52,960 nucleotides of DNA from JACRPZ01 sp040758255 (GCA_040758255.1 JBFLVX010000002.1:1-52960), one strand, 5' to 3'; shown: positions 23,822 to 33,174, numbered from the stretch's first letter. Made by a program: numbers and translations. Notes: a model not told the origin generated them from the letters alone.

Positions 23822-24742
23822 ATGCCTTTGTTTAAATTTGACAATGGAATCGCAAAACGTATAGGGCAAAAAGAATTTGCCAATGAAAAAGAATTGCACG
23901 AACTGATAGACGGTAATCTGGAAGAAATATTCAATCTGCGGTATATCAAAGACGAATATATTACTGAAAAACATGGACGAATCGAAACGCTGGCGATAGA
24001 TGAAGCGAATCGCCCTGTTGTAATTGAGTATAAAAAGATTAAGGAAATTGGGCAATTAACTCAAGCGAATCGCTACATCACTTGGGTTCGACAAAACCCG
24101 GATTCATTTGAATTAATTGTTAGGAAAAACATTGCGAATTTCGAAGGAGAAATTGATTTTTCCAACCCGAGAATAATTTGTTTTGCCCAAGAATTCTCAA
24201 TAGATGACAAATGCCTTGCACTTTCTCTGAATGCAGAGCTTTGGAAGTATAGGTACTACGAAAATCAAATTATGACCATTATTAGGGAAGAAGAACCCGA
24301 ACAGTTGATAAGAAATAAACTGACCGGAAAAACAAGCATAGTAAAAATTGTAAAGGAGCCGAAAAAAGCTAAATCCTTTGATGAGCATCTTTCTGGTGTA
24401 TCAAAAGAACTAAAAGCATTATTCTCTCAGATTAATGAAAGAATACTTCAAATCAGTGACGAAATTGAGCGGTACACGACAAACACTGAAATTATTTATA
24501 AAACTTCTCTAAACTTCGCATACTTTGCTCCGCAAAAAAGAAAAAATGCTCTGCGCATTTTATTACGTTCTGCAACTGGTCGAATCAGAGATCCTTCGCA
24601 CTTGACGGAAGTAATACCGAAAACTCATGGGTATGGAAAAATTACCCACCAAATGCACATTTTTCCGAAGAAAGATCACGACGAAAAATATTTAGATGAT
24701 ATAATGAATATTATCTTTCAAGCATATTCTGCAACTCAATAG
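23822..24742 (+). CDS. PDDEXK nuclease-like protein with C-terminal DUF5655 domain
   Basis: The 306-residue protein has an N-terminal region with a restriction-endonuclease-like site (ETLAIDEANRPVVIEYKK, giving D...E-x-K) as in NucS-like proteins. The C-terminal part (about 185-300; YFAPQKRKNALRILLR and THGYGKITHQMHI) resembles DUF5655. It starts after a clear AAGGAGAT site. CTAATA occurs three times in the 70 bp upstream (23761-23792), possibly regulatory. Codon use is AT-rich relative to the neighbours, which suits horizontal acquisition. The substrate is unknown; a role in DNA repair or defence is inferred. Confidence 0.8.
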   Translation: MPLFKFDNGIAKRIGQKEFANEKELHELIDGNLEEIFNLRYIKDEYITEKHGRIETLAIDEANRPVVIEYKKIKEIGQLTQANRYITWVRQNPDSFELIVRKNIANFEGEIDFSNPRIICFAQEFSIDDKCLALSLNAELWKYRYYENQIMTIIREEEPEQLIRNKLTGKTSIVKIVKEPKKAKSFDEHLSGVSKELKALFSQINERILQISDEIERYTTNTEIIYKTSLNFAYFAPQKRKNALRILLRSATGRIRDPSHLTEVIPKTHGYGKITHQMHIFPKKDHDEKYLDDIMNIIFQAYSATQ

Positions 24743-24836
24743 GCATATTATTGTACCCATCAAAGATATAACCACCAGTTTCACCAGATGAACTGGCGAA
24801 CTGGAATGTTAGGCGGTCACAATCGGAGAATGTACA

Positions 24837-25386
24837 ATGCAACTTCCTGATATCGAAAAATTGCGGCGTTTTTCATTGGCATCTGGGCTTGTATTAATAA
24901 CTTATTTCGTGGCTATTGTTAAGCCATCTTCCACAGTTTCATTTTTGGCGTTTGGGGTGATATTTAACATATTGAATCCGAAATATATTTCTGTTTATAT
25001 TGGCTTCAATATACGGTTTAATCAGATTCACTTTGTATGGCATCATTATCGGACGGAGTCCATCGAAAGAAAGAAAGCATCTTCTATTAGCCGCTAAACC
25101 AGTGGATGATGCCTATGAAGTAATAGTGAAATCAAAGGAAGATGTAGATGATGTCCGGAAAAAGCTTGAGTATGCGTTCCCGTCTATTAGCAGGGATAGC
25201 GCAGGGATTGAGATAAAAGAATTATTTAACGTTGGTAAAGGGATAAATGTTTCCTATGGAGTTCGGTATAAACCCACGAGGAGAACAAAAATTTTTGAAA
25301 TACTTCATGACATCGATTATACGGCGCCGATTTGGGTGAACATTGTGGCTCTAATAATAGCCGGGTATTCTTTGTATACGGGTTAA
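24837..25386 (+). pseudogene. Frameshifted gene for a small membrane protein
   Basis: The first frame begins MQLPDIEKLRRFSLASGL with a TM segment and stays open to 25097. A second frame, open from about 24976 to 25386, begins with LASIYGLIRFTLYGIIIG and continues through a soluble part (KSKEDVDDVRKKLEYAFPS) to a last TM (IWVNIVALIIAGYSLYT). The hydrophobic pattern switches from one frame to the other at about 24990-25000. The whole interval is 550 bp, one more than 183 codons, so one extra base explains it. It is either a pseudogene or a sequencing/assembly error; the family is unknown. Confidence 0.6.
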
Positions 25387-25483
25387 TCAAGTAACGGCAT
25401 GGGTAGCGTCTTGAATCTTGCAGGCTTGTGATAAACAAACAAAGTTCATAGAGTTTGAGAGTTTAGGTTCGTAGAGTTAAACC

Positions 25484-25900
25484 TTACGGACTGATAATTG
25501 CCAGAAACTCTTCAGGAGTGAGAACCGGAAGAATGTCCGCCTTGAAGTCACCTTTGTTTCTTGTAATGAGGCAGTCTGCTTTTGACTGTACAGCGGAGTA
25601 ATACTGCACGGCGTCTTCAAAATCCCTAAAATTCGATGTGAGAGAAAGATCGATCACCCGCTCGTCAACTGCCGCGACATGAAAGACGATCCTGACTTTT
25701 TCGAGAATCTTTATCGCCTTTTCCCGTTTCAGTTCCTTTGACAGGAGGTAATAAAGGGTCGGGAAGCTGAGGGAGCAGAGATAACCTCTCAATTTCTTCT
25801 CCTCGATCCTTTTGAATATGCCTGCAGCCGGGGAGTAAAACGGTTCTCGCTTAAGGAATATATCAAGAAAAAAATTGATGTCACAGAGGACGGATTTCAA
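25484..25900 (-). CDS. PIN-domain toxin (VapC-like)
   Basis: The 138-residue protein has PIN-domain acidic residues: Asp in LCDINFFLDIFLKR, Asp-Glu-Asp in SNFRDFEDAVQYYS, and the end motif CLITRNKGDF. It lacks the usual strong mid-domain Glu context but resembles the PIN proteins paired with DUF6364 antitoxins. It overlaps the antitoxin stop by 4 nt and is likely an RNase toxin. Confidence 0.88.
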   Translation of the reverse strand: MKSVLCDINFFLDIFLKREPFYSPAAGIFKRIEEKKLRGYLCSLSFPTLYYLLSKELKREKAIKILEKVRIVFHVAAVDERVIDLSLTSNFRDFEDAVQYYSAVQSKADCLITRNKGDFKADILPVLTPEEFLAIISP

Positions 25901-26148
25901 CGATATTTTTCCTCAAGATGCTTTCTGTATTCTGCCAGCGGCTTCTTTATGCCTGCGCGGGATGAAAGGACGCCGGATATTGCCGACAACACCGGTGATT
26001 CCGGTGTCTTAGTTTCTTTACGTGCCGCAAGAGACCTGAAATAATCCTCCACTATGCGTGACAGGCTGACACCTTTGGCGCGTGCTGTCTTCTTTGCCCT
26101 ATTAATAAGTTCATCATCCAACCTCAGAGTAAGTTTTGTAGCCATCAC
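25897..26148 (-). CDS. DUF6364-type ribbon-helix-helix antitoxin
   Basis: The 83-residue protein begins with a ribbon-helix-helix segment (TKLTLRLDDELINRAKKTA, then GVSLSRIVEDYF), typical of DUF6364 antitoxins, followed by a flexible linker and a basic/acidic tail (LAEYRKHLEEKY) that should bind the PIN partner. A second ATG directly follows the first. A GGAGGATG site precedes it. Confidence 0.88.
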   Translation of the reverse strand: MMATKLTLRLDDELINRAKKTARAKGVSLSRIVEDYFRSLAARKETKTPESPVLSAISGVLSSRAGIKKPLAEYRKHLEEKYR

Positions 26149-26158
26149 ATCCTCCTTT

Positions 26159-26196
26159 GACGTATTTATTTTAATATTCTATACGTCTGATGTCAA
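26159..26196 (-). promoter_or_regulatory. Promoter and operator of the DUF6364/PIN operon
   Basis: On the minus strand a perfect -35 TTGACA (26191-26196) lies 17 bp from a -10 TAAAAT (26168-26173). An inverted repeat, GACGTAT (26159-26165) and ATACGTC (26181-26187), brackets the -10 box and is a plausible site for autorepression. Confidence 0.7.
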
Positions 26197-26308
26197 GGAC
26201 TTCCCTGGCCTCAAAATAACAGCTATACCGAAAAATGCAGATATTGCTCAAAATAAACTTCGCTGATCTGTTTGATATTGCAAGCCTGTTACAATTATAC
26301 TTTTAAAG

Positions 26309-27292
26309 ATGATTTCAATCGTTATCCCCACATATAACGCCGCAAGGTTTATCCCGGATCTTCTTGGCTCTATATTCAAACAGGCTATTGATGATATGGA
26401 GGTTATAATAGTGGATGACCGCTCGACTGACAATACTGTCGAGCTTGCGAGGCAATCCCCTGTCAGGCTAATAGAGATGGAGCGAAACGGCGGCCCGGCA
26501 AAGGCGAGGAATAGAGGGGTGAGGGAGGCCAAGGGAGAGATAATATTCTTTCTTGACTCTGACGTGGTTGTATTGAACGGGACTCTCACGGCGGTTAAGG
26601 ATTATTTTGAGAAGAACCCGTCAGCAAAATGCGTAATAGGCATATGCGACACAGAGTCATTGAATAAGGGTTTTGTGCCGCACTACATGGCTATGTTTGA
26701 GTATATACATCTTATCGGAACGCCAGAAAAGAAGGTAAGCGTATTCGCTCCGAGATGCGGAGCTATGAAGAAGGACTTCTTCCTTGAGATAGGCGGGTAC
26801 AATGAATCGTATAAAGGAGCGGATGTCGAGGATTTTGAGCTTGCAAGAAGGGTGAACAGGACCGACCCCATAATCCTTAATGAAAAGATGCTCGTAAGGC
26901 ACAAGTTCGCTACCTTTAAACAGGCGGTTCGCAACTACTTTAAACGCACGGTGATGTGGGTGCACCTATTTTTCAAGGAGAAGAAGCTTGACAATGCCGG
27001 GCCTACGGCGCCGAGCAACGGCATAGCCGCCCTCTGCGCATTTGCCAGCTTCATGCTTTTATTTCTTATGCCGTGTGTGCCTGTTTTGAAGAATGCTGTT
27101 ATATTCCTCTTATTAATCTTCTTCTTTGCTAATCTAAAGTGGTGGAACTTTATGCGGAAGGAAGCCGGGCTTTTATTTGCGGTCAGGGCGCTCTTTTTAA
27201 ATTATTTTCTCGGCATCGTAATTATGTTTGCGGCAATGTACGGGGTATTGAGTTATCCTTTTTCCAAAAAAGGACTGGCAGCAACTAATTAA
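26309..27292 (+). CDS. Family 2 glycosyltransferase
   Basis: The 327-residue protein is a GT-A fold enzyme: MISIVIPTYNAARFIPDLL, the nucleotide-binding DDRSTDNTVELA, and the DXD-type FLDSDVVVL. Two C-terminal TM helices (about 230-255 and 292-316) tether it to the inner membrane. The likely role is transfer of a sugar from a nucleotide-sugar to a lipid carrier or envelope glycan; the sugar cannot be read. It is followed 4 nt later by the B12/radical-SAM gene, so they are probably co-transcribed. Confidence 0.9.
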   Translation: MISIVIPTYNAARFIPDLLGSIFKQAIDDMEVIIVDDRSTDNTVELARQSPVRLIEMERNGGPAKARNRGVREAKGEIIFFLDSDVVVLNGTLTAVKDYFEKNPSAKCVIGICDTESLNKGFVPHYMAMFEYIHLIGTPEKKVSVFAPRCGAMKKDFFLEIGGYNESYKGADVEDFELARRVNRTDPIILNEKMLVRHKFATFKQAVRNYFKRTVMWVHLFFKEKKLDNAGPTAPSNGIAALCAFASFMLLFLMPCVPVLKNAVIFLLLIFFFANLKWWNFMRKEAGLLFAVRALFLNYFLGIVIMFAAMYGVLSYPFSKKGLAATN

Positions 27293-27296
27293 TAAT

Positions 27297-28763
27297 ATGA
27301 ATAAAAACCTTATCGTCTTATCATACGCAAACGCAAGCCCATTCCCTTATCACGCGTGGACTCCTCTTGCCATCCTTTCTCTGGGCTCTTACCTTGAGCA
27401 GCATGGCATTGAAGTTGAGTACTTTGACGAGAGGATACATAAAATGGAGCGGTTCAAAGAGCTTGTAAAGAGGAAGCCGCTTCTTCTTGGGCTTTCCACA
27501 ATGACCTGCTTCCAGATAAAGAATACCATCAGGCTGGCAAAGCTTGCGAGAAAGATAGACCCAGACATCCCTCTTGTCTGGGGCGGCACGCATCCCTCAA
27601 TGATGGCTGAGCAGACGCTTGAGTCTGAGATGGTTGACTTCGTTGTAAAGGGAGAGGGGGAACAGACGCTCCTTGAGCTTGTAAAAGCTCTGCAGGAGGG
27701 AAAGACTGACTTTAGCGGAATAGACGGCCTCGGCTGGAAATTAGACAGGAAGATAACATTAAACAGAGACCGCGACTTTCTGGATATAGAGAACCTGCCT
27801 TTTCCTTATGAAGGCAAAGGGAAAGAGATACTGCTTGAGTATATAAGAAGGTCGGGAGACACGCTTGAAAATATCGGTTATGAATCTTCAAGAGGCTGCC
27901 CGCATAAATGCGGTTTCTGCTATAACGTCTATTTCCATAAAAACGTATGCAGGGTAAAGAGCCTGGAGAAGATAAGAACCGAACTGCTTAAGCTTAAAGA
28001 GCTTGGCGTCAACAAGATGACCTTTTATGACGATACCTTCCTCGCAGGAAGGAAAGATGTGATGGTCAACATAGTTGAGCTTCTTAAGGAACTTGACTTT
28101 AAATGGATTGCAAATGTGAGGATAAATACTTTCACGCCCGAACTTCTGAAAAAATTCAAAGAAGGCGGATGTGTATACCTCTTCTTCGGCGTTGAGTCGC
28201 CTGATGATGATGTCCTGAAATTCATCAGAAAGGGACAGAACCGGCGCATGATAGATGAAGGCATCAAGGTAATTTCGCAGGGCAATATTCCGACCCTATA
28301 CTCACTTTTAATAGGACTGCCCGGAGAGACAGAGGAGCAGATGAACAGGACCCTGGACTTTGCCGATGAGCTACGCAGGAGACATCCCGGAGCAGAGGTA
28401 CCTATCCAGCCCTACGTGCCGCTTCCCGGGACTTTAATGTATGAAGAGGCCCTTAAGTTAGGGTTTAAAGCCCCGACACATCTTGAGGGGTGGAAGAACT
28501 TTACAAATGATGAGGTCAAAAATCCGTGGATAAAAAACCCCGGACTTTTACATGCGATCTACATCAATTCTTTTCTCGCGTTCCGCTATGACAGATTTCT
28601 TAAGAACTTCTGGAGCAGGATTGTATTTGGCCCTTTGCACAAGCTTTCCCTCTGGAGATGGAAACACAGGAACTATAACTTCTTTATTGAGATATATATG
28701 TATCTGACATACAAACGCCTCGGAAGGTTCTTCATCATGCTGGAGAAGATGATAAAGAATTAA
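27297..28763 (+). CDS. B12-binding-domain radical SAM protein
   Basis: The 488-residue protein has an N-terminal cobalamin-binding fold (SLGSYLEQHGIEVEYFDE, then GLSTMTCFQ and WGGTHPSMM). The radical SAM domain has the cluster motif CPHKCGFC near 202 and later GVESPDDDVLKFIRKG. The architecture matches BchE-like or hopanoid-modifying class B enzymes. The usual Asp-x-His cobalamin ligand motif is not obvious. The product cannot be named; pairing with a glycosyltransferase points to lipid or envelope modification. Confidence 0.9.
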   Translation: MNKNLIVLSYANASPFPYHAWTPLAILSLGSYLEQHGIEVEYFDERIHKMERFKELVKRKPLLLGLSTMTCFQIKNTIRLAKLARKIDPDIPLVWGGTHPSMMAEQTLESEMVDFVVKGEGEQTLLELVKALQEGKTDFSGIDGLGWKLDRKITLNRDRDFLDIENLPFPYEGKGKEILLEYIRRSGDTLENIGYESSRGCPHKCGFCYNVYFHKNVCRVKSLEKIRTELLKLKELGVNKMTFYDDTFLAGRKDVMVNIVELLKELDFKWIANVRINTFTPELLKKFKEGGCVYLFFGVESPDDDVLKFIRKGQNRRMIDEGIKVISQGNIPTLYSLLIGLPGETEEQMNRTLDFADELRRRHPGAEVPIQPYVPLPGTLMYEEALKLGFKAPTHLEGWKNFTNDEVKNPWIKNPGLLHAIYINSFLAFRYDRFLKNFWSRIVFGPLHKLSLWRWKHRNYNFFIEIYMYLTYKRLGRFFIMLEKMIKN

Positions 28764-28787
28764 ACTTTTCTGAAATGAGTTAATGTT

Positions 28788-30509
28788 ATGCCTAACATCT
28801 CAATCCTTCCCGATATTCTCATCAATAAAATCGCCGCTGGCGAGGTCATTGAACGACCCGCGTCAGTTGTAAGGGAATTGCTCGACAACTCCATAGACTC
28901 CGGGGCTGCCCGTATTGAAATTGAGATCCTTCATGGCGGGAAGAAGCTGATGAAGGTATCTGATGACGGCTGCGGCATGAACAGGGATGATGCCCTGCTC
29001 TGTTTTGAGAGGCACGCTACAAGCAAGATAAGATCAGAGGAAGACCTCTTCAACATAACCTCGCTCGGGTTCAGGGGAGAGGCGCTTGCCGCCATCGCCT
29101 CAGTTTCAAAGGTAACGTTGAGCACATGCGCTATTGGTTCCGGCGCGGGAACAAAGATAGAGATAGGTGTAAATCATAAAAAAGATACATCAGACGCGCC
29201 GCCTTCAGCAGGTACAACCATTGAAGTTAGGGATATCTTTTACAATACTCCGGCAAGAAGAAAGTTTTTAAAGAGTAATCCCACGGAGCTTTCCCATATC
29301 ATTGAAACCGTCATGCAGAAGGCGTTTGCCTATCCAGCAATCGGATTTACCCTCACCCACAATAACGGGGAACTCATAAATGCCCCGTCCGCAACGACCC
29401 TTGAAGAGAGGTTTGCCCAGCTTTACGGCGAGGAACTTTCGGAAGAGTTTATCAGAGTTGGAATAGAGGAGAGAGGGTTAAAGATCTATGGATTTGTCTC
29501 CAAGCCTGATTTCACTCGTGCGGGGCGGAGCCAGCAGGTCATATTTGTAAATAAGCGCCCTGTGAAGAATCCCACGGTCAATCATGCGGTATACAGCGCT
29601 TATGATACGATGATAGCAAGAGACAGACACCCTGCCTATTTCCTCTTTCTTGATATTGACGGGAGGAAGGTTGATGTAAATGTTCATCCCGCAAAGCGCG
29701 AGGTGAGGTTTGAAAAGCCTGATGAAATTCACACGATGGTTAGGGCGGCTGTTTATAAAGCATTAAACCCCGGCGCTGATTTAAGCATTATGACATCTGA
29801 AGTCTCTTATGCAGGATTCAGGAATATATCTCGACCTTTTTCAGCTTCCTTTGATAATCCTGTTGTCAGCGAGCGATCAGCAGACATCTTGCCGATTTCG
29901 CAGACGGACTTTTTCTCTTCAAGTATTGGACAGAATGTACAGCCGTTTTTTTACGTCGGAGAATCATTCTTTGCAACGGTCACAAATGACGGTTTGCTCA
30001 TTATAGATCAGCACGCGGCACATGAAAGAATTCAGTACGAAAAGTTCCTTAAGAAGACCTCTCTTGAAACCGAGCCGCTTTTTCTCCCTTTAAGAATAGA
30101 ATTGCCAGTCAAAGAGTACAGGCTTGTATTGCATCATAAGGATCTCCTCAACAGTCTTGGACTTGATATTGGGGATTTCGGCGAAAATAATGTTATCGTC
30201 AGGTCTTTGCCAAGAGAACTGTCCAAGGCAGATATGAAAGGACTTCTCATGGATGTTGCCGCAGGCATTTTGGAAGAAGAGACAAGCGGCATAAAAGATA
30301 CGACAGAGGCATCGCTTCTGAAGAACATCGCGGCGCGCCTTGCGTGTCATAAGTCAGTCAGGGGAAGCGAACAACTCACCAACGAGGAGCTTTCAAAGAT
30401 GATGACCGACCTTGAGAAATGCGACGAGCCCGGCAGATGCCCTCACGGCAGGCCGACAAGGATTCATCTTACGCTCGATGATCTGAGGAAGATGTTTAAG
30501 AGAACGTAA
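28788..30509 (+). CDS. mutL: DNA mismatch repair protein MutL
   Basis: The 573-residue protein has the GHKL ATPase motifs (ERPASVVRELLDNSIDSGA, VSDDGCGM, GFRGEALAAIASV) and a C-terminal endonuclease-type metal site: DQHAAHERIQYE (DQHAX2EX4E) near 407, ACHKSVRGS and CPHGRPT. It should be a nicking MutL, as in bacteria without MutH. MutS is not in the window. It heads the mutL-miaA-hfq arrangement common in bacteria. Confidence 0.97.
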   Translation: MPNISILPDILINKIAAGEVIERPASVVRELLDNSIDSGAARIEIEILHGGKKLMKVSDDGCGMNRDDALLCFERHATSKIRSEEDLFNITSLGFRGEALAAIASVSKVTLSTCAIGSGAGTKIEIGVNHKKDTSDAPPSAGTTIEVRDIFYNTPARRKFLKSNPTELSHIIETVMQKAFAYPAIGFTLTHNNGELINAPSATTLEERFAQLYGEELSEEFIRVGIEERGLKIYGFVSKPDFTRAGRSQQVIFVNKRPVKNPTVNHAVYSAYDTMIARDRHPAYFLFLDIDGRKVDVNVHPAKREVRFEKPDEIHTMVRAAVYKALNPGADLSIMTSEVSYAGFRNISRPFSASFDNPVVSERSADILPISQTDFFSSSIGQNVQPFFYVGESFFATVTNDGLLIIDQHAAHERIQYEKFLKKTSLETEPLFLPLRIELPVKEYRLVLHHKDLLNSLGLDIGDFGENNVIVRSLPRELSKADMKGLLMDVAAGILEEETSGIKDTTEASLLKNIAARLACHKSVRGSEQLTNEELSKMMTDLEKCDEPGRCPHGRPTRIHLTLDDLRKMFKRT

Positions 30510-30522
30510 AAATACTTACCTA

Positions 30523-31464
30523 ATGACTTCCCTAAATCATAAGCCCGTCATCATCATTCTCGGCCCCACAGCCGTCGGCAAGACAGGCGCCTCAATCCTT
30601 ATTGCTAAGGCGCTGAAGACGGAGATTATCAGCGCGGATTCGATGCAGATTTACAGACATATGGACATCGGCACTGCCAAACCGTCTTCAGATGATCTGA
30701 AAGAAGTTAAGCATCACCTTATTGATATTCTTACTCCCGGTGAATCCTTCAGCGCCGGGCTTTTCAGGGACAATGCTGTAAAAGTCATCAACGAACTTCA
30801 CCAAAGAAATAAAATCCCTCTGATCGTCGGCGGCACAGGTCTATATATAAAAACGCTCACAAGGGGGTTATTTGAAGGGCCATCCGCGGACTGGAAATTG
30901 AGGGATGAATTAATGGATGCGGAGCGTTCGCAAGGCAAGGGCCATCTCTATGAATACCTTAAAAGGCTTGATCCTGAGGCTGCAAAAAAGATAGAACCAA
31001 ATGATGTGAGAAGGATCATCAGGGCGCTTGAGGTATCGCTTAAGGATAACAGGATATCAGATTACCAAAAGAGTGCTACAAAACCCGCGCCGTATAATTT
31101 CATCAAGATAGGCCTTACGCGTGAGAGAAAAGAACTCTACCGGCTGATTGATGAGCGGGTTAATAAGATGATGCATGACGGTTTGCTTGAAGAGACCAAG
31201 AGGTTATTTAAACTGAATCCGTCCGCAACAGCTTTGCAGTCACTCGGATATAAAGAGATTGGCAGTTATATTGCCGGAGAAGTGTCTCTTGATGAAGCCG
31301 TTGAACTGATAAAAAAGCGGACGAGGAATTACGCAAAGAGGCAGATGACATGGTTCAGAAAAGAGCCTGATATAAACTGGGTTGAGGTGACAGGCATTAT
31401 GGATGAGGAGAAAATACTTGCGAAAGTATTGAATGAGGTTGAAATTATAAAGGAATTGATTTAG
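30523..31464 (+). CDS. miaA: tRNA dimethylallyltransferase MiaA
   Basis: The 313-residue protein has a P-loop GPTAVGKTGASI, the substrate motif SADSMQIYRHMDIGTAKP, VGGTGLYIK and the C-terminal RQMTWFRK. It installs the dimethylallyl group on A37 of tRNAs reading UNN codons. It starts 13 nt after mutL and is probably co-transcribed with it. Confidence 0.97.
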   Translation: MTSLNHKPVIIILGPTAVGKTGASILIAKALKTEIISADSMQIYRHMDIGTAKPSSDDLKEVKHHLIDILTPGESFSAGLFRDNAVKVINELHQRNKIPLIVGGTGLYIKTLTRGLFEGPSADWKLRDELMDAERSQGKGHLYEYLKRLDPEAAKKIEPNDVRRIIRALEVSLKDNRISDYQKSATKPAPYNFIKIGLTRERKELYRLIDERVNKMMHDGLLEETKRLFKLNPSATALQSLGYKEIGSYIAGEVSLDEAVELIKKRTRNYAKRQMTWFRKEPDINWVEVTGIMDEEKILAKVLNEVEIIKELI

Positions 31465-31529
31465 TCTTAACTATAGCCGGTTGATATAAGTTTCCATAAA
31501 AAAAAGCAACTAAAAAAGGAGAGACTTTC

Positions 31530-31772
31530 ATGAGCGGCAAGAACCTCAATATTCAGGATATCTATCTCAATTTCTTAAGGAAAGAGAAAATCCCGGTTGT
31601 TGTTTACCTTGTAAGCGGCGCGCGTTTAAAGGGGGTAATAAAGGGGTTTGATAATTTCGTGGTCATATTGAAACAGAATGTTCAGCAGCTCATATACAAA
31701 CACGCCATCTCAACCATTTCGCCTGAAACAGAGGTGGATATCAGACTTGAGGGCGTTTCAGAAGAATCTTAA
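31530..31772 (+). CDS. hfq: RNA chaperone Hfq
   Basis: The 80-residue protein has the full Sm core: NIQDIYLNFLRKEKIPVVVY, the Sm1 end GFDNFVVIL, and the Sm2 motif YKHAIST. The C-terminal tail is short, without the long disordered extension of gamma-proteobacterial Hfq. A strong AAAAAGGAGAG site precedes it. It acts as a hexameric ring matching sRNAs to mRNAs. Confidence 0.97.
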   Translation: MSGKNLNIQDIYLNFLRKEKIPVVVYLVSGARLKGVIKGFDNFVVILKQNVQQLIYKHAISTISPETEVDIRLEGVSEES

Positions 31773-31788
31773 CCCGAAAATTGCAATT

Positions 31789-31984
31789 AACCACAGAGAA
31801 CGCAGAGGAAAAATATTGATAGTAAAAGAAGAATAGCCAGTTTTTAATGATTTTCTCTGTGCACTTTTTTATGCAAGGTTAAAGTTGGATTATTTCCCAA
31901 AAATATAAGAGAAGAACACAGAGAATTGCTTGGTAATAAAGGTTTTTTTAAAAAATCAAAAATGTCTCTGTGAACTCTGTGGTT
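31789..31984. repeat. Inverted 19-bp repeats of the CCACAGAG type
   Basis: AACCACAGAGAACGCAGAG (31789-31807) pairs with the complement of 31966-31984 at 16 of 19 positions. Further partial copies (TTTCTCTGTGCAC and GAACACAGAGAA) lie inside. It resembles a common dispersed intergenic repeat; the interval carries no gene. Confidence 0.6.
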
Positions 31985-32010
31985 TTATTTAAATGCAGAT
32001 ATTGGATTAA

Positions 32011-32412
32011 ATGAAACCTCAGCCTCGGAATCCGTTCCTCACAGTTGACGCATTGATTGAGATTGACAACGGCATTATCTTGATCAAAAGAAAGAACCCT
32101 CCGCCCGGCTGGGCGATTCCGGGAGGATTTGTTGACTACGGCGAAACCATTGAGGATGCTGTTATCAGGGAGGCAAAGGAAGAGACCGGCCTTGATATCA
32201 ATCTTGTGAGGCAATTCCACACATACTCAGACCCGAAAAGAGACCCTCGCCACCATACAGTCTCCACAATATTTATAGCGACAGCCTCCGGCAATCCGGT
32301 CGCGGCAGATGATGCCCTGGAAGTTAAAATATTTACGAGAGAGAACCTTCCTGAAGAGATTGCCTTTGATCACCGAATAATACTTGAGGATTATTTCAGC
32401 GGAAAGTACTGA
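32011..32412 (+). CDS. Nudix hydrolase
   Basis: The 133-residue protein has a complete Nudix box (GGFVDYGETIEDAVIREAKE, then ETGLDI). The sequence before it (IKRKNPPPGWAIPGG) is typical of ADP-ribose/nucleotide-type Nudix enzymes. It probably hydrolyses a nucleoside diphosphate derivative; the substrate is not determined. It has no close operon partner. Confidence 0.92.
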   Translation: MKPQPRNPFLTVDALIEIDNGIILIKRKNPPPGWAIPGGFVDYGETIEDAVIREAKEETGLDINLVRQFHTYSDPKRDPRHHTVSTIFIATASGNPVAADDALEVKIFTRENLPEEIAFDHRIILEDYFSGKY

Positions 32413-32436
32413 TTAGCTCAAGGCACTCAAGTAAAA

Positions 32437-32450
32437 CATCAATATTGATG
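32437..32450. promoter_or_regulatory. Perfect 14-bp palindrome before the HigBA-like operon
   Basis: CATCAATATTGATG lies 11 bp upstream of the toxin ATG and is a plausible binding site for the XRE-type antitoxin encoded by the second gene. Confidence 0.55.
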
Positions 32451-32461
32451 TTGACATAACT

Positions 32462-32815
32462 ATGATCTTTACCGTAGAATTTTATGAGACAGAGGCCGGA
32501 GCATGTCCCGTACGGGAGTTTCTGGATAAGCTGAAGGTCACCGATCCGGATGACTTTGCTGCTGTTGTTGCCGGGTTGTCGAAACTGAGGAATCGCCTGT
32601 ATCACCGGGAGCCTTTGGCAAAAGCAATCGGTAACGGGCTTTTTGAGTTGCGCCACATAGGCAAGCTCAATACCCGTGTGCTTTGGTTTTTTGTCAGGAA
32701 CCGGCGGATTGTCGCAGTGCACGCCATTCGCAACAAAGGTCAAGCAATCTCAGCCCGTGACATGGGAACCGCAAGGGAAAGGATGCGCGACTGGCTAAAG
32801 AGAGAAAAAACATGA
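32462..32815 (+). CDS. HigB/RelE-like toxin (Gp49 family)
   Basis: The 117-residue protein begins FTVEFYETEAGACPVREFL and contains GLFELRHIGKLNTRVLWFF, the Gp49/HigB-type RelE fold. It probably cleaves mRNA at the ribosome. There is little 5' leader and no clear Shine-Dalgarno sequence, but the start fits the family N-terminus. It overlaps the antitoxin start by 4 nt; toxin-first order is typical of higBA. Confidence 0.9.
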   Translation: MIFTVEFYETEAGACPVREFLDKLKVTDPDDFAAVVAGLSKLRNRLYHREPLAKAIGNGLFELRHIGKLNTRVLWFFVRNRRIVAVHAIRNKGQAISARDMGTARERMRDWLKREKT

Positions 32816-33174
32816 AAAAAACGAATTTTGACCATTACCTTGATGAACAACTGAAAGACACGGCGTTTGCGGCGCGCTTCAAACGTGCGGGCGAGGCCTG
32901 GGACGTTGCGCTTCAGATTGCGGCCCTTCGGCAGGAATCGGGGCTTTCTCAGAAAGAGCTTGCAAAGCTCCTCAAAACATCTCAGCAGCAGATCAGCCGT
33001 TTGGAGTCGCCGGGTTATGAAGGACACTCACTCAGCATGCTGCGCCGGGTGGCCGAGGCACTGAATGCCCGCGTCCGCGTGACGTTTGAGCCGGAGGAAA
33101 AAGGAAGCAACATGCGCGTGGCTGAAGAGTCGGCAGTGTACGGCGCAAAGCGGAGCACGACAAAAAAAAGATGA
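32812..33174 (+). CDS. XRE-family HigA-like antitoxin
   Basis: The 120-residue protein has a helix-turn-helix domain (LRQESGLSQKELAKLLKTSQ, QQISRLESPGYEGHSLSML), followed by EALNARVRVTFEP, the usual end of HigA-type antitoxins. It should neutralise the upstream toxin and repress the operon. It overlaps a third small gene by 4 nt (ATGA). Confidence 0.92.
   Translation: MKKTNFDHYLDEQLKDTAFAARFKRAGEAWDVALQIAALRQESGLSQKELAKLLKTSQQQISRLESPGYEGHSLSMLRRVAEALNARVRVTFEPEEKGSNMRVAEESAVYGAKRSTTKKR

Noticed and set aside
24775..24836. Possible integron attC site (GTTAGGC 25 bp before an ATG, with a CCAGTT/AACTGG stem)
   Set aside because: The matching GCCTAAC-type outer arm is missing, no second site follows the next gene, and no integrase is present.
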